A stretch of 6,352 bases of DNA from positions 1 to 6,352 of the forward strand of contig CAMHRD010000069.1 of the NCBI GenBank assembly GCA_946187365.1, given 5' to 3'. The notes beneath the pieces were generated by a model. The model had not been told where the DNA came from and did not search any database. It worked only from the letters and a program-made list of their open reading frames with translations. Of this stretch, positions 1 through 6,191 are shown piece by piece. Each line of letters begins with the position of its first letter. The stretch's first letter is position 1. The DNA comes from an uncultured Bacteroidales bacterium. Lineage in GTDB: Bacteria > Bacteroidota > Bacteroidia > Bacteroidales > UBA932. The position numbers and the translations under genes were made by a program.

Positions 1-793
1 CATTTCTCATGTGGATTGCATAGAGGGCGTCATGCTTTGCAACAACCTTAAGCAGAGCAATGAACTCCTCAGTGCGGCCGTATGAACCCGGAGTATACTC
101 CAGTCCGAATGAGAGACCTACGGCTCCCATCTCCAACTGGGTCTCCAGAATGCGGCACATCTGCTTGAGTTGATCAGGAGTTGCGGCAACGTCATTGTCT
201 CCAACAACAACGTGGCGGATATCTCCGTGGCCTACGTAACTTCCGTAGTTTATTCCTATTGTGTTCTTTCTCAGGGCGTCATAGAATCCGTCTATGTTCT
301 GCCAGAAAGGATAGCCAAAGCGGGTTGTGTTCTTGCGGGCTGCATACTCCTCATCTGAGAATGGGAACGGAGAGTAACCGCAGTTTCCGCCAATATCTGT
401 TGTAATTCCCTGGTGAATCTTACTGTCTCCCAGCGGAGCCTCAAAGAGGTTGGTATCTGTATGTCCGTGAATATCAATGAATCCGGGGCTTACTACCCTA
501 TCCGTTGCATCTACATATTCACGACAGTTTTTACCCAGATTGCCAATTGCACGTATTCTTCCTCCTCTTATTCCCACATCTGCCTTAACGGGTGCCTTTA
601 TCTCTCCGTTGTAAACCAGACCGTTGGCAATGATTGTATCAAACTGGTCTGTTGTGCTCCATCCCTTTTTGAGAGCGTTCTTTGCAAAAACCCCGGGTGC
701 AGCGGCTGCCAGAGAGGCAGATGCTCCAACAAAAACTGAGGCCTTTAGAAAACTTCTTCTGGAGATAGTCTTAGAATTCTTTTTCTCTTTCAT
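1..793 (-). CDS. D-aminoacylase-family zinc amidohydrolase, Tat-exported (N-terminal 264 residues; continues past left edge)
   Basis: Likely hydrolyses N-acyl-D-amino acids or related amides outside the cytoplasm. The N-terminus holds a twin-arginine signal, SRRSFLK at residues 11-17, then a hydrophobic Ala-rich stretch ending near AAAAPGVFA (residues 29-37). The amidohydrolase fold follows: PGFIDIHGHTD with metal ligands H109 and H111, GGNCGYS with C138, GHGDIR at 188-193, GLEYTPGS at 230-237, and HMRN with H261 at the window edge. The spacing of H109, C138 and H261 (29 and 123 residues) nearly equals that of His67, Cys96 and His220 in Alcaligenes faecalis D-aminoacylase as I recall it, which supports the family strongly. 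Family members are usually about 480-550 residues, so roughly half is missing beyond base 1. The ATG at 791-793 is chosen because it puts the Tat motif close to the N-terminus. It lies 31 bases downstream of the apbE-like gene, probably in one transcript. The exact substrate cannot be read from this half; dihydroorotase-like or other amidohydrolases are less likely. Confidence 0.88.
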   Translation of the reverse strand, partial: MKEKKNSKTISRRSFLKASVFVGASASLAAAAPGVFAKNALKKGWSTTDQFDTIIANGLVYNGEIKAPVKADVGIRGGRIRAIGNLGKNCREYVDATDRVVSPGFIDIHGHTDTNLFEAPLGDSKIHQGITTDIGGNCGYSPFPFSDEEYAARKNTTRFGYPFWQNIDGFYDALRKNTIGINYGSYVGHGDIRHVVVGDNDVAATPDQLKQMCRILETQLEMGAVGLSFGLEYTPGSYGRTEEFIALLKVVAKHDALYAIHMRN

Positions 794-824
794 ATCTATG
801 GATTATTTTTCTCAAAATTAGTGA

Positions 825-1835
825 TTATTCGGTAAAGGTGTTCATTCCTTTGCTGGACCACACTTTGAGGGTATCGTTGCTGTTATAGATTAGCAGCGCC
901 TCCACTCCCTCCTCCGCTTCAACAGCCTTGATTGCCTCATCCAAACCTATTACCATAAGGTAGGTGGCAAAGGCGTCCGCAAAGGTGGCGTTCTCTGCCA
1001 CCACAGTGGCACTCAGCAGGTTATGCTCTATCGGGAACCCGGTTTTAGGATTAATTGAGTGGGAGATTTTCTTTCCCTCCTTCATATAGAACTTGCGGTA
1101 GTCTCCACTGGTTACAAGCCCCTTGGAGGAGATTCTCACAATGGCCTGAATGGAGGCTCCCGGTACGTTGTTGCCATCTATTGGTTTGTCTATTCCCACG
1201 TTCCAGAGTTTGCCCTTTGGGTTACACCCTTTGGCATAAATCTCTCCGCCCACCTCAACAAGAAAGTTCTCCATACCCATTTCTGAGAATCTGGCGGCAA
1301 TGTAGTCTGCGGTGTAGCCCTGTGCTATTGCGTTGAAATTCAGCTTACAGCGGGGGTCATCCTTAACTATCGCGGAGCTGTCCAAATGAAAGCGGTGCAT
1401 CCCAATAAATTCCTTCACAGAGTCTATCTGAGCGGGCGTTACATCTACTCCGTTTTTAAAGCCAAAGCCCCAGAGGTCAAAAAGAGGTGCGGCAGAGGGG
1501 TCAAAGATTCCGCCGGTCTTTTGGTTCATCTGCTGGGAGGCCTTAAAGTTGTCAATGAAGATTTGGTCCAGTTTTACGGGGCGGTTCTCATTGAAGGCGG
1601 TGAGAATGGAGTTGGGGTTGTAGCCGCTAAGGGAGTGGTCTATCCGCTCCAGATAGAGGGCAACCGAGTCACGCACCGCGGTAAAGGAGGAGTCTGAAGA
1701 GACTTTTGGCTGAAATACAATGTGATAGGTGGAGCCCTGGGTTACGCCGTCAAGAGTGTAGTACTCTCCACTCTTCCTACACCCCGTAAGGGTTAGAATA
1801 AGCAGCGTCAACCCTATTGCAAAATTTTTTGTCAT
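825..1835 (-). CDS. apbE: FAD:protein FMN transferase (ApbE family), lipoprotein
   Basis: ApbE-family enzymes use FAD to attach FMN covalently to a threonine of exported or membrane flavoproteins such as NqrB, NqrC and RnfG. The 336-residue length is normal. Residues 1-19 form a lipoprotein signal peptide with lipobox LTGC (C19), placing the enzyme on the periplasmic side of a membrane. Family motifs appear in order: GVTQGSTYHI (30-39), LSGYNPNSILTAFN (69-82), GGIFDPSAAPLFDLWGFG (108-125), NFNAIAQGYTADYIA (166-180), VEVGGEIYAKG (193-203), LVTSGDYRKFY (240-250), SHSINPKTGFP (258-268) and ADAFAT (286-291). D287 and T291 fit the family's magnesium ligands. The best-known family members have K in the AKGY motif and D in the IDP motif; here they are Q172 and N262. 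No flavoprotein target gene lies in the window, so its partner is unknown. The start is fixed by the signal peptide. Transcription probably begins in the divergent region at 1836-1951. Confidence 0.94.
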   Translation of the reverse strand: MTKNFAIGLTLLILTLTGCRKSGEYYTLDGVTQGSTYHIVFQPKVSSDSSFTAVRDSVALYLERIDHSLSGYNPNSILTAFNENRPVKLDQIFIDNFKASQQMNQKTGGIFDPSAAPLFDLWGFGFKNGVDVTPAQIDSVKEFIGMHRFHLDSSAIVKDDPRCKLNFNAIAQGYTADYIAARFSEMGMENFLVEVGGEIYAKGCNPKGKLWNVGIDKPIDGNNVPGASIQAIVRISSKGLVTSGDYRKFYMKEGKKISHSINPKTGFPIEHNLLSATVVAENATFADAFATYLMVIGLDEAIKAVEAEEGVEALLIYNSNDTLKVWSSKGMNTFTE

Positions 1836-1891
1836 AGCTGGTTAAAGAGGCTCCGGTGGCACGATTTTAGTTGATTTTGCCCCTCGGACAA

Positions 1892-1899
1892 CAAATATA
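1892..1899 (-). promoter_or_regulatory. Candidate -7 box for the leftward genes (TATATTTG on the minus strand)
   Basis: Read on the minus strand this is an exact TAnnTTTG match, 56 bases upstream of the apbE start. A TTTG at 1913-1916 on the same strand could be the -33 element, but the 13-base gap is short for the consensus. It mirrors the rightward box at 1922-1929. Confidence 0.5.
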
Positions 1900-1921
1900 A
1901 CAATTGTTGAACCAAAAATTG

Positions 1922-1929
1922 TAAATTTG
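1922..1929 (+). promoter_or_regulatory. Candidate -7 box for the rightward genes (TAAATTTG)
   Basis: The octamer matches the Bacteroidota primary-sigma -7 consensus TAnnTTTG exactly and lies 22 bases before the ATG at 1952, leaving room for a short leader. TTG triplets at 1904-1906 and 1907-1909 could serve as the -33 element. They are only 12-15 bases away, shorter than the roughly 18-20 usually reported, so the -33 assignment is weak. Confidence 0.55.
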
Positions 1930-1951
1930 CACGATAGATAATTAATAAAGG

Positions 1952-2959
1952 ATGAAGAAATTTTTCAGAATTGCCTGCGGAGTTGCTATGGCCGCACTCA
2001 TAATTTCCGGATGTCACAAGAAGGATGAGTTAAAGGAGTATATGGACGGAAATCTCAATCCGGAGATGGTTCCATACGCAGTTATCGGCAGCTCGGTAGC
2101 AGGTAAGACGGGTGGAATTACAACACCATCTTCAGGTGTAAAATATTACTGGTTAGACAACATCAGAACAGATACCAGCTGGGTTGGCGAGGGTAGATAT
2201 TACTATTGGCCGGTTCCGGACTCTCTGGGAAAGTTTGCAGTTACGGAGTATGCAGTTGCAGACGGCTATTACCAGGACTCTTACACCTCTTACGTAACCT
2301 CAATTGCTCCTTGGCTGGGAGGTTCACTGCAGGGCATTCCTGAGCCAAAGGACTCCATTCAGGACCCAAGAGACGAGCAGTGGTATTACGTTAAGGAGAT
2401 TGGAAACCTTGTATGGTTTACAGAGAACCTAAACTGGTACGGAAGCGGCAGCGGTTACTGCAAGGCAGATGATATAGGATACATTGTAGGACGTCTATAC
2501 ACCTGGAAAGAGGCTACCGGCGGAGAGAGCGGAACCGGACTTGGCAACGGACCTCAGGGTGCCTGCCCAGACGGGTGGAGAGTTCCTACCAACGAGGATT
2601 GGGAAGATCTGGCAAAGACCGTTACCGGAGAGGATCATCCGTTCCTTGGAATATGGAACAACGTTGGTGAATACCTTACCGTAGATGCTACCTTTAACGG
2701 AGATAAAATCTGGCCTTACAGCATTAAGACCTTCCATAAAAATACCGTTGAGTTCAACGCTCTGGCGGGAGGTATGAGCCTTGGCAAACACAGTAATTTT
2801 GAGGGATTTATGTCTCACGGATATTTCTGGAGTGCAACAGAGAAAGATTCCGGCAGAGCATACTACAGATATCTCTACTATGACCTCCCGGACTTCCCGT
2901 TCGGAGATGTAGACAAGGAGAACGTAGGATTCTCTGTAAGATGTGTGAAGAAAAAATAA
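1952..2959 (+). CDS. Exported lipoprotein with Fibrobacter succinogenes major paralogous (FISUMP) domain
   Basis: This is a 335-residue surface or periplasmic lipoprotein of unknown function. Residues 1-21 are a lipoprotein signal with lipobox ISGC (C21). Residues 28-130 are rich in aromatic residues and include WPVPDSLGKFAVTEYAVADGYYQDS-like text that resembles the PKD/Ig-like spacer of other Bacteroidota lipoproteins; this part is only a resemblance. Residues 138-334 match the FISUMP layout: QDPRDEQWYYVKEIGN, VWFTENLNW, a GRLYTWKEA segment, ACPDGWRVPTNEDWEDL (204-220), GYFWSATE (290-297), and GFSVRCVKK at the end. Cysteines C205 and C331 sit in the two motifs where such proteins usually carry them and could form a disulfide (inference). 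The domain has no settled biochemical role. An AAGG directly precedes the ATG. The gene is first in the rightward series, 21 bases before lemA, with no visible terminator between, so co-transcription is plausible but unproven. Confidence 0.88.
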   Translation: MKKFFRIACGVAMAALIISGCHKKDELKEYMDGNLNPEMVPYAVIGSSVAGKTGGITTPSSGVKYYWLDNIRTDTSWVGEGRYYYWPVPDSLGKFAVTEYAVADGYYQDSYTSYVTSIAPWLGGSLQGIPEPKDSIQDPRDEQWYYVKEIGNLVWFTENLNWYGSGSGYCKADDIGYIVGRLYTWKEATGGESGTGLGNGPQGACPDGWRVPTNEDWEDLAKTVTGEDHPFLGIWNNVGEYLTVDATFNGDKIWPYSIKTFHKNTVEFNALAGGMSLGKHSNFEGFMSHGYFWSATEKDSGRAYYRYLYYDLPDFPFGDVDKENVGFSVRCVKKK

Positions 2960-2980
2960 TAACCTAAAAAATATAAAGTC

Positions 2981-3562
2981 ATGAAAAAGTTATCAGGAGG
3001 AGTAATTATTTTAATCGTACTGGCCATCATTGTAATGTGGGGAATTGGCAAGTACAACGGAATGGTAAAGGAGTCACAAAAAGTTGAGAAGGCTTGGGGA
3101 GATGTTGAGGCTCAGTATCAGAGAAGAGCAGACCTTATTCCTAATCTTGTTGAGACCGTTAAGGGATATGCATCTCATGAAAACCAGACACTTCAGGATG
3201 TTGTAAACGCAAGAGCAAAGGCAACTTCCATTACTGTAGATATCAATGATGAGGCTTCATTGAAGAAGTTCCAGGATGCTCAGGGAGAACTCTCCCAGGC
3301 ATTGGGACGTTTGATTGCAGTTAGCGAGAGCTATCCTGATCTGAAAGCAAACCAGAACTTCCTGGAACTGCAGAGCCAGCTTGAGGGTACTGAGAACCGT
3401 ATCACTACTGCCCGCAACGCATTCAACGAGGCTGCAAGAAGCTATAACACAGGCATTATGACCTTCCCTTCAAATATCATTGCAAATATGTTCGGCTTCA
3501 AGAGCAAGGCATACTTTGCATCTAAAGAGGGCGCAGATGTTGCACCTGAGGTGAAGTTCTAA
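2981..3562 (+). CDS. lemA: LemA family membrane protein
   Basis: This is a small membrane-anchored helical protein of 193 residues, a normal length for the family. Residues 6-24 (GVIILIVLAIIVMWGIGKY) form one transmembrane segment and the remainder is predicted to be a helical bundle. Diagnostic motifs are YNGMV then KAWGDVEAQYQRRADLIPNLVETVKGYASHE (residues 38-67 taken together), ENRITTARNAFNEAARSYN (138-156), and the closing FPSNIIANMFGFK...YF. The family name comes from a Listeria antigen; its molecular function is not established, although its frequent pairing with TPM-domain proteins suggests envelope work. The stop is one base before the ATG of the first TPM gene, so the two are almost certainly translated from one message. 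The ATG at 2981 is the only one that retains the whole membrane segment; no Shine-Dalgarno sequence precedes it. Confidence 0.96.
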   Translation: MKKLSGGVIILIVLAIIVMWGIGKYNGMVKESQKVEKAWGDVEAQYQRRADLIPNLVETVKGYASHENQTLQDVVNARAKATSITVDINDEASLKKFQDAQGELSQALGRLIAVSESYPDLKANQNFLELQSQLEGTENRITTARNAFNEAARSYNTGIMTFPSNIIANMFGFKSKAYFASKEGADVAPEVKF

Positions 3563-3563
3563 T

Positions 3564-4007
3564 ATGCTCTTCAAACGTAAGATTCTAAATAGAAGCGAAG
3601 AACGGAAGATTGTCTCCGCCATCAAAAATGCGGAGAAGAATACTTCCGGTGAGATTCGCGTACACGTAGAGACCGAGTGTGAGGGCGGAGATCCAATTGC
3701 ACGCGCCATATTCATATTCAATGCAATAGGAATGTTCAACACCGCCCAGCGGAACGGAGTCTTAATCTATGTCTCTCTCAAATCCAGAATGTTTGCAATT
3801 ATTGGAGACGTTGGAATCAACAACGTTATTCCGGAAAACTTCTGGGATTCAATTAAGGAGAAGATGAAGAAGAACTTCATCTCCGGAGAGATTGTAGGAG
3901 GTATTGAGACTGCGGTTTTGGAAACCGGTGAACTTTTAAAGGAGAAGTTCCCTTATCAGACAGATGACGTTAACGAACAGCCGGATGAGATTTCTTATGG
4001 GAAATAG
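3564..4007 (+). CDS. TPM-domain protein without signal peptide (first of a tandem pair)
   Basis: This 147-residue protein consists almost entirely of one TPM domain (the YgcG/Psb32/TLP18.3-type fold, sometimes labelled a phosphatase domain). Visible marks are LNRSEERKIVSAIKNAEKNTSGEI (residues 8-31 overall) with SGEIRVHVE, QRNGVLIYVSL (62-72), MFAIIGDVGIN (76-86), FWDSIKEKMKKNF (93-105) and GGIETAVLETGELL (112-125). It lacks a signal peptide, so it is probably cytoplasmic or sits on the inner membrane face; the moderately hydrophobic stretch around 47-58 (ARAIFIFNAIGM) lies within the fold and is too short and mixed for a confident membrane segment. It begins one base after the lemA stop and its end overlaps the next gene, so translation is probably coupled. 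A GAGG at 3548-3551 inside lemA could assist initiation. The true activity is unknown; phosphatase action has been reported for a plant relative and should not be assumed here. Confidence 0.9.
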   Translation: MLFKRKILNRSEERKIVSAIKNAEKNTSGEIRVHVETECEGGDPIARAIFIFNAIGMFNTAQRNGVLIYVSLKSRMFAIIGDVGINNVIPENFWDSIKEKMKKNFISGEIVGGIETAVLETGELLKEKFPYQTDDVNEQPDEISYGK

Positions 4008-5067
4008 AGTTAGACATATTCTGCTTTGCCTTGTTATCTTCTGCATATCTGCAGGTTATGCGGCTGCTCAGAATACCGTTATTCCGGGAGGAAAGATTCT
4101 GCAGGAGTTCAACCCTATGAACCAGAAGAGGTTGGATTCTTTGAATCAGATTTCACGTCTGGCTGCAGAGCGCACTCTGCAGGATGCGGTTAAGAGAAGC
4201 GAGAGCGGACAGGTAACCGAGACCTCATGGGGAAGTGCTTTGCCTACAGAGAATTACGTTCCGGTTTCTGACGAGTGTCTTAAGAATGCGGAGCAGGCTT
4301 TAAATAATGCCCGTGAGATTGGCGGTACCATTCCTTCACAGCCAAATCCGCCTCATCTTGTAAACGATTTTACCGGTATTCTTACACAGGAGCAGCAGGA
4401 TCTTCTGACCATACGCTGCAACGAGTTTGCAAACAAGACCTCCAACCAGGTGGCAATTGTCATACTTCCAACCCTTTACGGACTCACAAGAAGCGAGGCC
4501 GCTCTTAAGATTGGAAGAGAGTGGGGAGTTGGACAGAAGAGTCTGGACAACGGAGTTGTGCTGCTTGTAAAACCTAAGGTTGCAGATGAGGGGGGAGAGG
4601 TATTCATTGCAGTGGGTACAGGCCTGCAATCTGTTCTTACAGATGCTTTTACAAAGAGGATCGTTGAACTGAGAATCATTCCCGCATTCAAGAACAATGA
4701 CTACTACAACGGAATTAATGATGCACTCAACATCATATTCCCGGTAGCCAGCGGAGAGATCTCTTCAGATGAGTTTGCAAACAAGGAGGAGGGTGACGGA
4801 TTGTTCATCTTCAAGTTCCTCCTTATGCTCTTTATCATCTGGCTCGTTATCCGCAAACATAAGAAAAACAACAATATGGGAAGCGGTAACCATAGGGTTA
4901 GCGACTTCACAACCGGCTATGTAGCAGGCAATATGGCAAGTTCCCTCTCAAGAGGAGGATTTGGCAGAAGCGGCGGCAGTTCCTGGGGCGGCGGCGGATT
5001 AGGAGGAGGATTCGGCGGCTTTGGAGGAGGCGGCTTCTCCGGAGGCGGTGCCGGCGGCAGTTGGTAA
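3997..5067 (+). CDS. Exported, membrane-anchored TPM-domain protein with glycine-rich tail (YgcG-like)
   Basis: Counted from the ATG at 3997, the protein has 356 residues. Residues 1-24 form a signal peptide ending YAAA before Q25. Residues 25-115 are a polar, helix-prone linker. The TPM domain spans about 118-250: PPHLVNDFTGILTQEQ, SNQVAIVILPTLYG, WGVGQKSLDNGVVLLV, VFIAVGTGLQSVLTD and NDYYNGINDA. A transmembrane segment follows at about 268-285, then KHKKNNN, and a Gly/Ser/Phe tail ends in GAGGSW. This order is typical of the YgcG family, so the TPM domain should face the periplasm with the tail inside. The start is uncertain: ATGs at 3964 and 3985 are in frame, but 3997 gives the most normal signal peptide and only an 11-base overlap with the preceding gene. 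It closes the lemA-TPM-TPM set, 23 bases before prfB. Its function is unknown. Confidence 0.9.
   Translation: MGNRVRHILLCLVIFCISAGYAAAQNTVIPGGKILQEFNPMNQKRLDSLNQISRLAAERTLQDAVKRSESGQVTETSWGSALPTENYVPVSDECLKNAEQALNNAREIGGTIPSQPNPPHLVNDFTGILTQEQQDLLTIRCNEFANKTSNQVAIVILPTLYGLTRSEAALKIGREWGVGQKSLDNGVVLLVKPKVADEGGEVFIAVGTGLQSVLTDAFTKRIVELRIIPAFKNNDYYNGINDALNIIFPVASGEISSDEFANKEEGDGLFIFKFLLMLFIIWLVIRKHKKNNNMGSGNHRVSDFTTGYVAGNMASSLSRGGFGRSGGSSWGGGGLGGGFGGFGGGGFSGGGAGGSW
4954..5064 (+). repeat. Low-complexity glycine-codon stretch encoding the C-terminal tail
   Basis: The stretch encodes 37 residues, of which more than half are glycine in short GG, GGG and GGGG runs broken by S, F, W, L or R. The DNA is rich in GGA and GGC codons and far more GC-rich than its surroundings. 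It is coding, in frame, and normal for this protein type; length differences between strains would be expected. Confidence 0.85.
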
Positions 5068-5090
5068 CAAATAATTTGAGTTAGATCTAT

Positions 5091-6171
5091 ATGGAGAACT
5101 TTAAAGAACGCCTGGCTGCGTTAAGGAGGTCTCTTTGACTATGACGGTAAAGTCCGTCAAATAGCTGAACAGGAGAAAGTTGCAGCCTCCCCGGGGTTTT
5201 GGGATAACGCCAGGGAGGCTGAGGCTTTTGTAAAAAAGCTATCGGGATTAAAATATTGGGTCAAACAATTGGATTCACTCTCAAGCGGTTGGGAAGACCT
5301 GCAGGTTCTTAAAGAGATGGAGGCTTCTGAAGAGGAGATTGCCGAGGCAGAGAGTGAACTTGAGAAAAATCTGGAAGACATAGAGTTTAAGAGCATGCTC
5401 TCTCAGGAGGGAGACAACCTGGGTGCGCTGGTTAAGATAAACTCAGGCGCAGGCGGAACCGAGTCAAATGACTGGAGTTCAATGCTTATGAGAATGTACT
5501 CAAGGTGGGGTGAGAGAAACGGTTACAAGGTTACCGTTACAGATCTGCTGGAGGGAGATGAGGCGGGAATAAAGTCTGCAACTCTGCAGATTGAGGGAGA
5601 TTACGCATACGGTTATCTTAAAGCGGAGAACGGCGTTCACCGTCTGGTGAGAATTTCACCTTACAACGCACAGGGGAAAAGGCAGACAACCTTCTCCTCT
5701 GTCTTTGTATATCCGCTTGTAGATGAGAGTATTGAGATAGTGATAAATCCTGCAGACCTGGAGTGGGATACCTTCCGCTCTTCAGGTGCAGGCGGGCAGC
5801 ACGTCAACAAAGTTGAGACGGGTGTAAGAGTAAAACACATCCCTACCGGAATTGTGGTGGAGAATACGGAGACCCGCTCACAGTTGGATAACCGCCAGAA
5901 CGCTCTGAGAATATTGAAGTCTCACCTCTATGAACTTGAACTCCAGAAGAAGAGGGAGAAGCAGGCGGAACTTGAGGGGCAGAAGAAGAGAATTGAGTGG
6001 GGAAGCCAGATAAGAAGTTATGTTCTGCATCCGTACAAGATGGTAAAAGATCTCCGAACAGGCTATGAAACTGCAGATACCCAGGGAGTTCTGGACGGAG
6101 ACCTGAACGAATTTATGAAGGCCTTTTTAATGGGCGTCAAACGCGGAGACAAAGACGTTGATTTAGAATAA
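5091..6171 (+). CDS. prfB: Peptide chain release factor 2, expressed by programmed +1 frameshift (5091-5135 joined to 5137-6171)
   Basis: RF2 recognises UGA and UAA stop codons and triggers release of the finished peptide in the cytoplasm. Zero-frame reading gives 15 residues, MENFKERLAALRRSL, then TGA at 5136-5138. A +1 shift continues with DYDGKVRQIAEQEK and gives 359 residues in total, close to the 365 of the Escherichia coli protein. Numbering on the joined product, the stop-codon recognition tripeptide is SPY at 189-191 (usually SPF) within HRLVRISPYNAQGKR, and the catalytic GGQ is at 234-236 within SSGAGGQHVN. The residue corresponding to E. coli position 246 is serine. The C-terminus holds GSQIRSYVLHPY and DLRTGYETADTQGVLDG, as in RF2. 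No Shine-Dalgarno sequence precedes the ATG. It lies 23 bases after the TPM gene and 20 before the fumarase gene. Expression should be self-regulated: low RF2 leaves UGA unread for longer and raises the shift rate. Confidence 0.96.
5124..5138 (+). promoter_or_regulatory. prfB programmed +1 frameshift site
   Basis: The parts are an internal Shine-Dalgarno sequence AGGAGG (5124-5129), a three-base spacer TCT, the slippery CTT codon (5133-5135) and the in-frame TGA followed by C. The layout and spacing equal the well-studied E. coli site (AGGGGG, TAT, CTT TGA C). After slipping, decoding resumes at GAC (5137-5139). Confidence 0.96.
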
Positions 6172-6191
6172 GTAAAACAAAATACAGAATT

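Larger units (their letters stand above)
1836..1951. promoter_or_regulatory. Divergent intergenic region with imperfect inverted repeat and two outward promoters
   Basis: This is the only sizeable intergenic region in the window, and both arms start from it. It is AT-rich in its right two thirds. An imperfect inverted repeat has its left arm at 1892-1905 and right arm at 1917-1929. After reverse-complementing, the arms differ by one substitution and one extra base. The left arm ends in the perfect palindrome AACAATTGTT (1899-1908). The symmetry could reflect shared promoter geometry, an operator, or both. No riboswitch or terminator structure was recognised in it. Confidence 0.55.

Noticed and set aside
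413..739. Open frame of 108 codons on the plus strand inside the amidohydrolase gene
   Set aside because: The minus strand encodes a continuous amidohydrolase with all expected metal ligands across the same bases; the plus-strand frame is Cys/Ser-rich and matches nothing I know.
1386..1697. Open frame of 103 codons on the plus strand inside apbE
   Set aside because: It is antisense to a well-supported gene, has no recognisable motif, and its translation looks like a reverse-strand shadow.
1832..2017. Minus-strand open frame overlapping the divergent promoters and the start of the FISUMP lipoprotein
   Set aside because: It would cover both promoter boxes and lie antisense to a signal peptide, and its translation has no recognisable features.
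4954..5064. GC-rich repeated DNA as a possible mobile or tandem-repeat element
   Set aside because: It is in-frame glycine codons forming the usual YgcG-type tail, not a repeat independent of coding.
5071..5078. ATAATTTG just upstream of prfB as a possible -7 promoter box
   Set aside because: It misses the TA at the required two-base spacing from TTTG and sits only 12 bases before the start codon; no -33 element was found in the glycine-rich coding DNA upstream.
5136..5138. Stop codon early in prfB, which could be read as a pseudogene or sequencing error, with the gene starting at the ATG at 5269
   Set aside because: The slip codon, spacer and AGGAGG match the known RF2 frameshift site exactly, and the +1 frame continues with normal RF2 N-terminal sequence before 5269.
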